Shown: in pieces, positions 23,053 to 36,231 of the stretch
How positions within the stretch are numbered: position 1 is the stretch's first letter
How the letters are laid out: each line of letters opens with the position of its first letter
Assembly (NCBI GenBank): GCA_021613535.1
Contig: CP075493.1
Location: 3,534,001 to 3,598,000, forward strand
Length of the DNA: 64,000 bases
DNA from: Adineta vaga
Lineage: Eukaryota > Rotifera
Reading direction: 5' to 3'
Program-made: the position numbers and the translations under genes
Notes under the pieces: generated by a model
Told to the model about the DNA's origin: nothing
The model's database searches: none
What the model saw: the letters and a program-made list of their open reading frames with translations, nothing else

Positions 23053-24115
23053 ATTATTCATACTAAGGTTTTTATTTGTTCGTATTTTCAGTTTTTTTCT
23101 TCTTTTGTTTTTTCTGTTCCCTGACCTCACCAGTCTATCAGGAATGTCTGTTTCGATTTGTCTTGTCTTGTCTTGCTAAAAGCCCTTCTTTCTTTTTTTG
23201 TACATATTCATAGATTCCTTTCATAAAAGAACAGTAATGCTCTATTATTGTCGATATTTTGATGGATAAAGCATTATAGTTTATGTTTTCTTTTTCTGTG
23301 CAGTTGGCACAAACAGTGAAATTGTTTGTTTAACTTTTCTTTTTCGCTTCATACGTTTATTGATGAATGTGTTAGCACAACACATCGTTTTCGTATATGT
23401 ATACACACATGTCTTGTGCATTTTGTTCAGTTGTGCGCATATTTCATTAATAAAGAAAGAAAAAAAAAACTTAGAAGCATCGAGTGTATATTATATGTCC
23501 TGATTTCAAATTAGATCGACAGAACACCAGATTAGGTTGTATGTATCCAATGATGATGGTCTTTTTCTATTGATAAAGATTTCAAATCACAATGTATATT
23601 CATAAAGTCTCCTTAGTTGAATCTTTATTGAAGAATCGAAAAATTTGATAATCGTTTTTCTCAAATACGTTTTGTACTTTAAACATAATCTGCTATTTTG
23701 AAAAATATTTGAACTCGATTCAAAATACTTTCTTGCCATTGTAGTTCAATATGGATACATTCTCGAATAATCTTGACTAGTAACTGGTTTTTGTTTGATT
23801 TAAGAAGTCCAGTTAAAACACAAAACATTGAATGAAGGTTATTTTGCTCATTAATCTTATATTTGCAAATACTCTCATATATTATTTCAATAGAAGCTTT
23901 TGAAATAGTCGTCTAGAATTCTTTTTAAGAGAATACATACATAATCACATCGATCAAGTAATCATCTCTTCTATAGTTCCTCTATTTTTTTGTTCATAGC
24001 AACGTAAATATCACTTCTTAGTTTTGATATTTTTTTTTTGTTTAAACAAAGTTCTATTATTGTTAAGGAAAAAATGTTTCTTATTGAATGAATTAACATT
24101 TCGTTTGTTTATTGT

Positions 24116-24118
24116 AGA

Positions 24119-24150
<32 letters not shown>

Positions 24151-24152
24151 AA
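24116..24152. repeat. (GA)n microsatellite upstream of alpha-tubulin
   Basis: Near-perfect AGAG repeat ~215 bp upstream of the alpha-tubulin TATA box. It could be a GAGA-type promoter element or a neutral microsatellite; the sequence alone cannot decide. Confidence 0.85.
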
Positions 24153-24366
24153 AGAGGGCAGTTTCTAAGGAGAAAATTGATGGGTTTTTTTTCGTTAGGT
24201 TGTTTGGTCGTTAAGAGAAACTTAACAATGCACTTTACTGAAGCTAGAAAAAACAAAAAAAAAGTGATTCATCACTGGCTATTACTATAACTGTTACTAT
24301 CCGATTCTATTCTCTCTTTTTCTCTTTTTTTTCTTTCGTCGCCTTCGTTACACATTCGCTCCCCTC

Positions 24367-24403
24367 TATAAAATTTCAGCCCGAGTCGTACATTCTGTCA
24401 GTC
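24367..24403 (+). promoter_or_regulatory. Alpha-tubulin core promoter (TATA box and initiator)
   Basis: TATAAAA at 24367-24373 is followed 31 bp later by TCAGTC (24398-24403), matching the animal initiator consensus at the expected distance. The following ~95 bp would be 5' UTR. A donor-like CA|GTATGT near 24495 and an acceptor TATTTAG|ATC directly before the ATG suggest a 5' UTR intron, or an SL trans-splice site. Confidence 0.6.
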
Positions 24404-24555
24404 GGTCGCATCAAGGAGACGCACAAAAGCAAACAAGTCATTACTACCAACCCAACAACTTCAATCGTTTTTAAATAGAAAATTTTTAAACTTCAGTATG
24501 TAACATGAATGCTATATTCTCATGAACACTATCGACGTGACTGTTTTCTATTTAG

Positions 24556-26326
<1,771 letters not shown>

Positions 26327-27306
26327 TTAACAACTGACAATAACATCATTTTATATTTATCTTTGTACTTCTTATTTTTCTTTTCTTTTCTTATATTGTA
26401 TCTTGAAGGAAAAAAGGACATTTATGGAGAAATAAATAAATAAATAAAGGAAGATCATCGAATGACTCGATTTAGAAATAATGAAAACATGTCAGTTAAC
26501 GATTCTTAAAAATGTTAGTAACATTTGTGTTTACATTATCACGTACATAACTTACAGTACTGTCATTGCCGAGTATTAGATTATTTTCAGGAATCAATTT
26601 ATTATGGAAGGCAAAGAAAAAAATGACGAGTTATGTACTGACACGTTCTAAACATTAATCAGAAATATGAAGTATCCCATAAAACACTTTTGAATAGTAT
26701 AGATAACGATATAGAAAATGCACATTACATAGTTTATTGGATTAAAAGATATTTGTCTAAAAATAAACTAGAATATGTTTCTATTTCTGGCATATATCTC
26801 CGTAACCATCTATACTTAAGGACAAATTCAATTACAAGAAATTATTAATGCACTTATATTCATCTTTCGTATTGATCCATAACATCAACATCGATTAAAA
26901 TCGGATAGAAATATTGCTACTTAAAGATCAGCTATTGTAAGGAAAATGTCTTGCCATTCTGAAACGAAGTCGAGAAGCATTTAGTGCAAGAGAATGTCGT
27001 GGATAATAAAAAGGTTATTGCCGATTGAGAATATAACGCTTCTTTCTTCTTCATCAATAGGCTTCCATTCATCATACGACAAGGATAGATATTATTATTA
27101 TTATTACTATTATTATTATTATTATTTTCCCTTTTGTGTTTGTTTTTCTCTACTTGATTGTATATAATTGTATTTCCATTTCTCTAATGGATGGCAAAAA
27201 ATAGAATAGAATTGATAGAATAATTCTTGGCATAGCTCTTACGAATACGTCTATGAAAACACCAAGACTATCTCTTATTTACTTTTAGTTTGAGTAAAGT
27301 CGACAA
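26327..27306. other. Intergenic: tubulin 3' flank and carbonic anhydrase upstream region
   Basis: AATAAA is repeated as (AAAT)n at about 26430-26448, the likely tubulin poly(A) signal. A TTA triplet repeat lies at 27091-27126. No coding exon. Confidence 0.6.
27091..27126. repeat. (TTA)n microsatellite
   Basis: Triplet repeat, one interruption (ACT), between alpha-tubulin and carbonic anhydrase. Confidence 0.9.
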
Positions 27307-28542
27307 ATGCCTCGATATATCTTACTGATCTTATTATTTCTGCCAACACTTATTGCAAATAAAAGTAAAAGTTTTCTTTACAATCAATTAACACACATTT
27401 ATCGAATCTAGCCGAATGGACATTCGATAATTGGAAAGCTTGGCCTGGTGTTAATCATTACTGTGGTGGTCATTCGCAATCACCTATTGATGTCCAATAC
27501 GATATTTCACAATATGATGATCGACTTCGACCTTTATATTTAGTTAATCAATATGATAAAGGTAAACGTTTTAAACATATATTTTTTTCTTTTTCATTTG
27601 TCATGGATCCATTTCTAGTTAAAGATAATCCTCAGATTATCAATAATGGATATACAGGTAATTCGATTTAAATAAGAAGATAAATACATTCTCTTATGTG
27701 TAATTCCTAGCTGTTATCAATATTCCACATCATTATGTGTTGAAAAATCTCGCACCTGGTAGTGAAGATTATATTGTAGAGCAAATTCATTTTCATTGGG
27801 GTCATCATAAAGATAATGTTACAGGATCGGAACATTTACTCAATAATGAATCATTTCCATTAGAAGTATTTTATTTTTTATTTTTAAATAGAAATCTTTT
27901 CAAAATTATTTTAATGTAGATGCATTTGGTTACTTATTCAAGTCATTTTGACAATTTTGATGATGCAAGCACAAATACACGTGGATTAGCTGTTGTTGCT
28001 GCTCTTTTTAAAGTAAAATTATATTGATATCGATGATTGTCTAATCGAGATTTACTTTTATTCATTAGGTTAGTGATAAACCAAATGTATTTCTACAACC
28101 AATTCTTGATGCTTTCAAACGTATTCGTTATAAAAATGATCAAGATTATTTAAATAAACATGTCTATTTATTGTCTTTATTTGATAAAGCACGTATGAAA
28201 CGATATTTTCGTTATGATGGATCATTAACAATGCCCAATTGTTACGAATCAATTATATGGAGTGTTTTAGCAGAACCATTTCCTATGACATACGAACAAC
28301 TTCGTGAATTTAAATCGCTACATGATGGGAAAAGAAAACCATTAATAAATACTTATCGACCACCTCAACCATTAGGCACACGGAAAATATTTCGTAGTTT
28401 TCGATTCGAAAATGAACCTGAAACTGGTGATAGCAAGAAAACAAAGGAAGAAGAATCATCCTATTACAATCATGGATCATTTAAATTCATCAATATAAAA
28501 CTAATCATTATCTTATTTCACTTTCTAATAATTATTAAATAG
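27307..28542 (+). CDS. Alpha-carbonic anhydrase, secreted or membrane-anchored
   Basis: Six exons: 27307-27364, 27412-27561, 27619-27657, 27711-27865, 27920-28012, 28069-28542; 322 residues. A signal peptide (MPRYILLILLFLPTLIANK) leads into WPGVNHYCGGHSQSPIDV, the usual start of the catalytic fold. The zinc ligands are the two His in QIHFHWG and the His in EMHLVTY; GSEHLLN and TMPNCYESIIWSV are also typical. The position of the proton-shuttle His64 (NNGH in CA2) reads NNGY here. The C-terminus is hydrophobic (IKLIIILFHFLIIIK), suggesting a GPI signal or membrane anchor, so the enzyme should hydrate CO2 outside the cell. Confidence 0.92.
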
Positions 28543-28922
28543 ACATCTGTCATTCCTCTAGATTTTCCTATACATTTTTAGAATCTTATATCTATATCAA
28601 TTATCGTATTAGAAATAAATAAATAAATTATTCTCGCATATAACTATTTGTTTACATCAATTGATTATCAGGAGAAATCTTCGAATAAATATACAAAGGT
28701 TTCTAACAGTATGTTTTTTTTGTTGCTTTCTTCCAAACTCAACTAGTTGAGCACGTTGTAGCACCGACAAGAAAAACAAGTTTTCTTTTTCCTCTGATTA
28801 TTGAAGAAAAAACCTTCTTTCATTTTTCTTTGCTACCGTCCGTCACCATCACCACCGTCACTAACAAAACAGAACACGCATATACACACACACACATACA
28901 TACATTTACAAATCAAAAGAAA
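28543..28922. other. Intergenic and 5' UTR of the CARD-TPR gene
   Basis: 380 bp with an ACAC tract just before the start codon. No other exon seen. Confidence 0.5.
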
Positions 28923-31799
28923 ATGGATCGTGATAATGCCAATGCTACTCGTTTACGTGTTAATCGTATTGCATTAAATCAACAACTCGATCCACAAGAA
29001 CTTGTACCAAAATTAGTTCGTGCTCGAATTCTTTCTGTTAATCATGATGTTCAATATATTAATCAAGGAACATCACGAATTGATCGAGCACGACGAATAG
29101 TTGATTGTCTTCTTACACCGATTTCGATTGGTAAAGAAGCCGAACGAGGTGATCGACCAACGAATTGGTATCTTCAATTTCGTGGATTTTTATTAGAAAA
29201 TCCCTCGATATATGGTGATCTTGTAAGTGCCCTGGATAATACAATTGTTCGTCCACCGGAATTTGCTCAACGAGTATCAGAAGCATTTACTGATAAAACA
29301 AATGTTCAACGTTCAAATGAATTCCGTGAAAATGTCAATAAAACTTTACTTCAAACATCGAAACCTAAATGTGATAATGAAGAAAATACAACAACTCCAA
29401 CAGTTAACAATCAAGAGCAAATTACAAAAATTGAATTTGATCGATATGCAATGAATAAAATTTTAATCGAAGGCAATTTTCAAAAAGTTATCGATAATCT
29501 CATCTATAATTCACGAGTAGATAAATTCATTTTTATATGTTAATCATACTTTCAAAGATTCATTCTAGGTTCCTGAACGTTTATTTCAACAATTATCTCT
29601 TTCAAATCATTCTTTCGATCGTGAACAATTAAAAATTGAACATCAAATATTCGATGATATGCGTCGATTAGAATTAATGAATAATTTAATTCAAAAAGAA
29701 AAATCACTTGCTAATCAAACAATATTCGATACACCAATTGTCGATTCTCTATTAGCAAATCCGAATCATTATCATTATTTCTATAAATATTTCATGGCAC
29801 TCTCATCGATCTATAGTATCTATTATGATCGACAATTTTTTCAAGCATTTCTTCAATCATTCGATAAACATGATGTAGACCAGAAACTTCTAGATAAAGG
29901 TTTTCAATTGTATCATTTCCTATATAATTATGGACGATATGAATTATGTCGACAAATTATTGAACGTATTGTGCAAATTCTATCAAAACAAGTCAAACAA
30001 CAATTCGATGTGTGGACTTATCTATTTCGAGCATGTTGTGCACTTGTACAAGTTCATAATCAAAGTTTAGAAATCAAAGATGCTTGGACAAGAATTGAAG
30101 CTGCAAATGAAATTGCAGATAATCTTAAAGCAACTGGCATGGGTAAATAGTTTCTCATGAATTTCATACATTGATTCTTATTATGTTTTTTTAATACTAG
30201 ATATTCATAATAATGATTATGCTTGGTTATATTTTACAGCATCTCAAACAGCTCTTGAAGATGCAAATTTCGATGCTTGTATTCAATTTTGTTATCGGTA
30301 TTTTGTTTAGATATTTGTACTAAATATTGATTGATTGTATCTGATTCTTCCTGAAATTTAGAGGCCTTAAATCTGCTGATAAAGATAATCATTCATTAAT
30401 TGTTGATTTATTGTGTTCGTTGACACAAGGTTTAACATCGAAATGGATTATGAACAAAGCTCAAGCAACAGCTATTATGGCTGTTCAATATGCAGCGTAA
30501 GATGCAATACATAGCTGAAGGAGAATTTAGACAATCTATTCTTCATTTTTAGAAAATATTGTGGTCAAAATAGTCCAAAATATGTCTTTGCACTTCAACA
30601 ACTTGTTCAATTTTCGAATGAATTTATCCAAGATCCAAGTTCCGTTGAATTAGCACAAGTATATACAAACTTATATATATATATATATATCATTTTCTTG
30701 TGTTTTCAGTATGCATTTGATCGTGCTCGAACTGTTTTTGGTTGTGAATCACTAACTGTTGCACATTGTCATCGTGCACTTTCGAAAAGTTTAATAACAT
30801 TGGCATCGGTAACATATTCTCGTCGTTCCGAACATAAGAATAAAACTGATGATCCATCGCATGGAAATTATCTTCATCATGCACATGAAGCTCATCGTAT
30901 TGCTCAAGATTGGTTTGGTGTTGATGATCGTGTACGATTATTTCCATTTAAAATGAGTCTTGCGCATGCATTACAAGCACAAGTCTCTTCTGATGCACAG
31001 GAAAAGAAAGATGGATATTTTCAAGATGCAATGGATTTATTAGATGATTGTTTTCGTATTGCACAAGATTTATTTGGTGGAATGAGTTTTAAAGTTGCAC
31101 AAGTTCATCGACTTCGATCAGCTGTTTATTTAAGTAAAAAAATGTAAATTAATTTTTAATTTTTTCTCTTTTTCGAACTCTTCATATTGAATCAATGATT
31201 TCTTTGTATTTTAGGTATCATGAAGCTGAAGAACAATTGAAAATATGTTTACAAATCTATAAACTTTGTTTACCACCTAAAAGTTTTCATTTTCTTGTTA
31301 CTGAAGCAAGTTTAGGTTTAATCTATAAACAACAAAATAATTATAAACAAGCCTTACCACTTTTTCAAAATATTTCAAGAGCATTAGGTAAAGTTTTTCT
31401 TCATTTTTCATAAAAGAATAATTCATTTGATTAGATACGAGTACTCAATCATTTCGTTGGATAAATATGGTTCTTGAAAGTCTTGTTGAATGTTATACCC
31501 AATTAGAAGAAGACGGAAGTGATCAACACAATGATCCAATTACAAAAGAAAATAGTTCAGCTGAAAAAGTTCGAGCTGAACTATATGAATGGCGTCGTAC
31601 AAGTGTCAAACGTATTGATCTAATGAGTTTAATTCATCAAGAATTAGCACAATCATTACATCAATTTCTTCATGATTCAACTCGATTTCAAGAGACAACT
31701 GATCGTGTTTATGCATTAATGCGTTCACAAAAAAATGCCAAAACTCATCTACCAGCAGCAACAACAACAACACCGGTTAATTCACATCAACAAGCTTGA
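28923..31799 (+). CDS. CARD plus APPBP2-like TPR protein
   Basis: Eight exons: 28923-29516, 29569-30142, 30201-30297, 30362-30496, 30553-30658, 30710-31143, 31215-31387, 31435-31799; 825 residues. Residues ~8-105 have the six-helix hydrophobic pattern of a CARD: LDPQELVPKLVRARILS, DVQYINQGTSRIDRARRIVD and NWYLQFRGFLLENPSIYGDL. After a polar linker, the remaining ~620 residues resemble APPBP2, a TPR protein that binds APP and microtubules and serves as a CUL2 substrate receptor: YGRYELCRQIIERIV, an Arg-Ala-Cys-Cys helix, KYCGQNSPKYVFALQQLVQF, and TPR pairs such as YHEAEEQLKICLQIYK with EASLGLIYKQQNNYKQALPL. Vertebrate APPBP2 has no CARD. The CARD and the start of the linker share one 594-nt exon. 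An in-frame codon upstream at 28830 is not ATG. Confidence 0.72.
30671..30690. repeat. (TA)n inside an intron of the CARD-TPR gene
   Basis: Twenty-base alternating TA tract in the 51-bp intron 30659-30709. Confidence 0.9.
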
Positions 31800-32842
31800 A
31801 AATCCCTTTTTTTTTTACTTGAATAAACCATTTTTTCCTCGCTTTCAATTGATATTCTATGTAAAAAAAATGATTCATATCAAATCGAACATAGAAATAA
31901 TACTTCAACAATATCTAAGCCGTCTAATGTAAGATTGAAACATTATTATTCTAACTGAAATGAAAATATACTCGATACACTTTCTATTTAATGTGACACT
32001 TGTTCAAAAAAGACTAGAATTACGTAATTATCATGATATATAGGCATTCATTTTTTCATAGTTTGTTGCATACTTATGATTATAAAATCAGTAGAATAGC
32101 GAAACTTTTCTTTGTACATTTCAAATATAAATCAATAGAACTCGATTTATTTGCCGATGAAAATGAATTCTAAATTCATTGTTAATCACAATGCTAACGG
32201 CATTATATTCCGGATGGTATTTCAATAAGAGAAAGAACAAGTTTCAATCAATCAAAGTATTATTAGTTTTACTTCACACTTTTCATGATTATGTAACAAG
32301 TCGATGACAAGTTGAATGATCAATCATGAATATTTTATAATATTACTTGTGATAGTTGAAAGATTTGTAAGTTATATATGAAAATCAGGATAACACTTCA
32401 AGGCTTATGAATTTTGTCCTTGATAAGGTGACTTATAAACCACTACACGATCGAGATTATCAATTACATTATCGTTTTTTTTTCTCTTCTATTCTCGATA
32501 TGACTACAGATTAATTGATCACTTAATAGAACAATCTCATCAAATAAGATTAGATTCAATGACATATCAATTCAAATGAAATACTATTTCTTTCGATAGT
32601 CTTCATCCATATGATAATTGAAATCTTAAGTTAATCTCTCTCCATAAAAAACAAACAACACATTTCTTTATTCCAAATCGAAGATACTTATATGTATAGA
32701 AAGAAAAGCCAACGAATACAAGAAGAAAACAAAAACGTACAATTCATTTCACTTAAATTGAAAATGTGGAACTATATGAACACATCATTATCATCACAGT
32801 TAAACTGTGCACACATTGCACATAGAAATAAACACTAGATAT
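31800..32842. other. Intergenic between convergent genes
   Basis: About 1 kb between the CARD-TPR and Rho stop codons. AT-rich, nothing recognisable. Confidence 0.6.
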
Positions 32843-33858
32843 TCACACTGTATAACGATGAGATTTCTTTTTACGTTGAGATTTTTTCAAACCTGTTGTA
32901 CAACAAAACAAGGTATTAAACCATGAACATGAATGAAGTTTATTCGATAGGATTCGTCGTCCATGACTTAATCCATGACGGTAACGTTCTTCATAAGAAT
33001 TATGAATATCTATTGCTTGTTCAAAAACATTTCGTACATTGAAATTTAACATTGATGAACATTCTAAATAAACTTTCGCTGAACAAACATGAGCAAGATA
33101 TTCTCCTTGAGATTGACTAATTGGTTGTTGATTCTTTTCAGCTAATTGATCCAATGTTGATTGATCATTACGTAAATCAAGTTTAGTACCAACAAGAACG
33201 ATTGGCACTCGAGGAGCATAACCTAAATAAACAAATCGTTCGGAAAAAAAAAGAAGAAGAAATTCAAATTAATAATTACGATTTAGTTCAGGTATCCATT
33301 TACTCAAAATATTTGAGTAACTATCAGGATCAACAACAGAAAAACAAAGAATAAATATATTCGTATTTGGATATGCCATTATACGTAATTGATCATATTC
33401 TTCCTAAAAATCAAACAAAATCAAACAAAACGAATGTTTTTCTTTTTCATTACCTGTCCAGCACTGTCAAATAGATTAAGAATATACTTTCGATTGTTTA
33501 ATGATACTGTTGCTAAAAAAATGATTTCATATTATCATTGAAGTTGATCTTCAGTCTTCTGTTTATCTACCTGCATAATTCTCAAAAATTGTTGGTACAT
33601 AAGGATCTTGTGGATATTCTCCATCTTTATAAACTATACATAATGTTGTCTAAAACAAGACAAACATTTCATCATACATATAGGTTCAATGATATTTTAT
33701 CTTACTTTGCCAGTGTAACCATCACCTGTAAGGATACAATTGAAATGTATAACTAGTTATTATCTTTTATATAACTTACCGACGACAACAACTTTGATTT
33801 CTTCGAACGTTGTTGACGTCATTGTTGGTCTACAGTTGTTCGGATCTAATTTTGGCAT
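32843..33858 (-). CDS. Atypical Rho-family small GTPase without CAAX box
   Basis: Six minus-strand exons: 33780-33858, 33706-33725, 33571-33649, 33454-33512, 33280-33403, 32843-33222; 246 residues. The order of motifs is that of Rho GTPases: P-loop GDGYTGKTTL, effector VPTIFENY, switch II FDSAGQEEYDQLR, GTKLDL for guanine and ECSSM for the last box. The Gly12 and Gln61 equivalents are kept. A Rho-type insert is present but diverged (NDQSTLDQLAEKNQQ). The C-terminus is long, with NTLFCC, then a Lys/Arg-rich stretch, ending HRYTV. There is no CAAX, so membrane binding, if any, would use the CC pair (palmitoylation) and basic residues, as in RhoU/RhoV. A 20-nt exon encodes most of the P-loop. 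The acceptor TTATTACAG lies 3 bases before the ATG. Confidence 0.85.
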
Positions 33859-35184
33859 GTTCTGTAATAAAGAAAGACGAGAAGAAAGAAATAAGAGTTC
33901 AAACATCTGACAATATTCTCATGATTCTTTCAACATAGAGAGCAAACTAATCGATCATTCATATAAAACAGAAACAAATCTAAGTACAGTCGTTCAATAT
34001 TTGATAATAATTCTTCTTCTTCTTTACTTAGGTACCTTTGCCTGTAAATGTACTGTTAATAAACATTGAAAGCAACTCGATTGCTGTTTTGTGATTATAT
34101 TCAAGTGAATGTGAGATGGTATGGACAACGAGCGGAAAAAAAAACCGCATACACGAACAGTTTTTTTCTTCTCTCTCTCTCTCTGTCACTTCTCACTTTA
34201 CAGATGACCTAAGGAGGAGAAGGAGGAGGAGGAGGAGGCGAGATGAGACGAATGAAACAAAATGATTCATTCAAATAAATACGATCGATTTTTTATTTAT
34301 GAATATATATACATATATATATATATATATATTTGAATATATGGTCAATCAACGAATCGGAATGAAAAAATTAATAGAGGTCGTTTCAACTATTGAACTT
34401 TTAGTTCGAAGAACAAGGCGAAAGGATTGTATCATATATGACTTTATTTGTTCATGATTTGAAAGAATTTTTTCAATGATAATCTTATCAAGAATTGATT
34501 GAACGTTTGTATATATCTATGAGCATTTACTATGCCTACCTCGAAGTATGCAAATGACGACAATGAATAGTATGTTCAAGGTGAAGAATCTTTGTTGATG
34601 TTGGTGATATATACACACACGCTTACGCACTCAACGAAATATACAAAAAAAAGACGAACGGGATAGAAAAATGAGAAGAACCCTTTTTCCTCTTTCCTCT
34701 TCTTCTTCTTCTCTGTCGTTATATTCAAAGAGATGTGCTTTTTCTTTAGGCTTCTGTTCTTTTTTTCTCTCTATCGCTCTCTATTCTTTTGCATTTTTTT
34801 TCAAAGAGGTGTGATTTAATAATTTACATCTAGGATTTCTTTCGTCCAAACGAAATTATCATATCGTTTTCTTATGCATCTCTTTCGTTTCATCAAAACA
34901 AAGCAATCGATCAAATAAAGACATGGTTATAGTATTTCAAATAAAGTAATCAATAGCCATCGTATATCTAAATATCAAGTATAGACAACGAATCAAGATA
35001 GAAGTTCATTTGAGAGAGAAAAAAACAGTCTAATTCGATGTAATCATAAAGATATACATATATATGTCGTCAATGTGAACAACATTAAATCCTAGAAGAA
35101 GTTGTTTTTATTTACACTTCAGTAACAAAACCAGAAAAACACACCAAAATGGAAAGTGTTCAGATTCATATAATACTAATTATC
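33859..35184. other. Intergenic: Rho upstream region and TMEM107 copy A 3' flank
   Basis: Purine-rich (GGA)n at 34212-34239, CT tract near 34171-34184, (TA)n at 34302-34332 and several pyrimidine tracts. No coding exon. Confidence 0.6.
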
Positions 35185-35821
35185 TTAATTGGTAATATTA
35201 TGTCCAATTGCATTGATAATTTCGATGAAGAATGGAACAAAACTACAAATAGCAAATACAGGCCAAAATGAAATACTACACCAGCGAGTAAAGACCATAA
35301 ATGAAAGTGAAATGGCACCAGCTGAATGAAGTAAAGTTGCTATGAAAGATAAAAGAATGAGTTTTATTTACTCGATCGATATATTGACTATTGATTGAAA
35401 GAAAAAGAATACATACTAGCAAATGTCACTTTATTTCGAAGTAAACTTGTACCAAGTAAAAATATAATCAATTCAAAGACGAGTAATGCAATTGATAGAG
35501 ACAAAGCAACGATAAATCTGAACGATTCGATATGAACAAGACATGAAACATAGCATCAAACAACTTACTGATCGTCTGTTGCCTTCGAATTATCTGATTT
35601 ACAATAATCAACATATTGTTTCTAAAATGAAATAATCTTATCGAAAATATAGAATAAAATCAAATGTATTCTATTTAAAATCCTCTACTGTTCTAATAGA
35701 TACAGAATGTATTTGATGTTAGAATAAATTCACTTACTCGTTCCATGAAAATCATAATCAATATGGAAAGATGTGCCGTCATGGCTGTAAAACGTGCGAA
35801 AATTCCGTTCGCTGTAAGCAT
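35185..35821 (-). CDS. TMEM107: TMEM107-like tetraspan membrane protein, copy A
   Basis: Four minus-strand exons: 35738-35821, 35569-35621, 35417-35517, 35185-35339; 130 residues with four predicted membrane helices. The third and fourth helices, LLHSAGAISLSFMVFTRW and WPVFAICSFVPFFIEI, match the TMEM107 pattern (animal homologue: Cys-Ser-Ala helix, FERW, then W-x-IF-x-FCS-x-LP). TMEM107 sits in the ciliary transition zone with MKS-module proteins. Copy B at 42.3-42.9 kb has the same intron phases. No single exon is long enough to stand out, so the gene is easy to miss. Confidence 0.75.
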
Positions 35822-36231
35822 CGATCTGGAAAACAAATATTATCTGCTAAAATTTGTTTCACAAAATGTGACGAACATATTGACGTAAAAAAAGCTCAAG
35901 AAAGAACCCTTTGTTTATTTGCAGCATTAGAACAAGAGAGAAAAGAAGAAAAAGAAGAAGAAACATCATTGAAATAAAAGCGAATAAAACAAAACAAGAC
36001 ATGGGCAGAGAAAAACATAACATCTAGAGATTCCAACTGTATATCTCTCTATCTCTTGTATATTGACTGCTTGTATCGAAAGCAAATATATTTATTAGGG
36101 ATGAATGTGAACAAGCTAAAAAAAAGAAGCAAAATGAAAAGAAAGGATAGAGATTTCGTTATTAATCAGATTATTTTCTTCGATAGAAAGAGAAAAAAAG
36201 ATGTAGTTATTAAGAAAAAAAACGAAAATAT
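35822..36231. other. Intergenic between TMEM107 copy A and the RING gene
   Basis: 410 bp. An open frame here (35771-35977, plus) overlaps exon 1 of TMEM107 on the other strand and is not supported as a gene. Confidence 0.5.

Noticed and set aside
24011-24290. Open frames on both strands over the GA microsatellite
   Set aside because: They are driven by the simple repeat and homopolymers and have no homology signal.
35771-35977. 68-codon Cys/Lys-rich plus-strand frame (CRHGCKTCENSVRCKHRSG)
   Set aside because: Cysteine spacing looks zinc-finger-like at first, but it overlaps exon 1 of TMEM107 copy A in antisense and has no completed motif.
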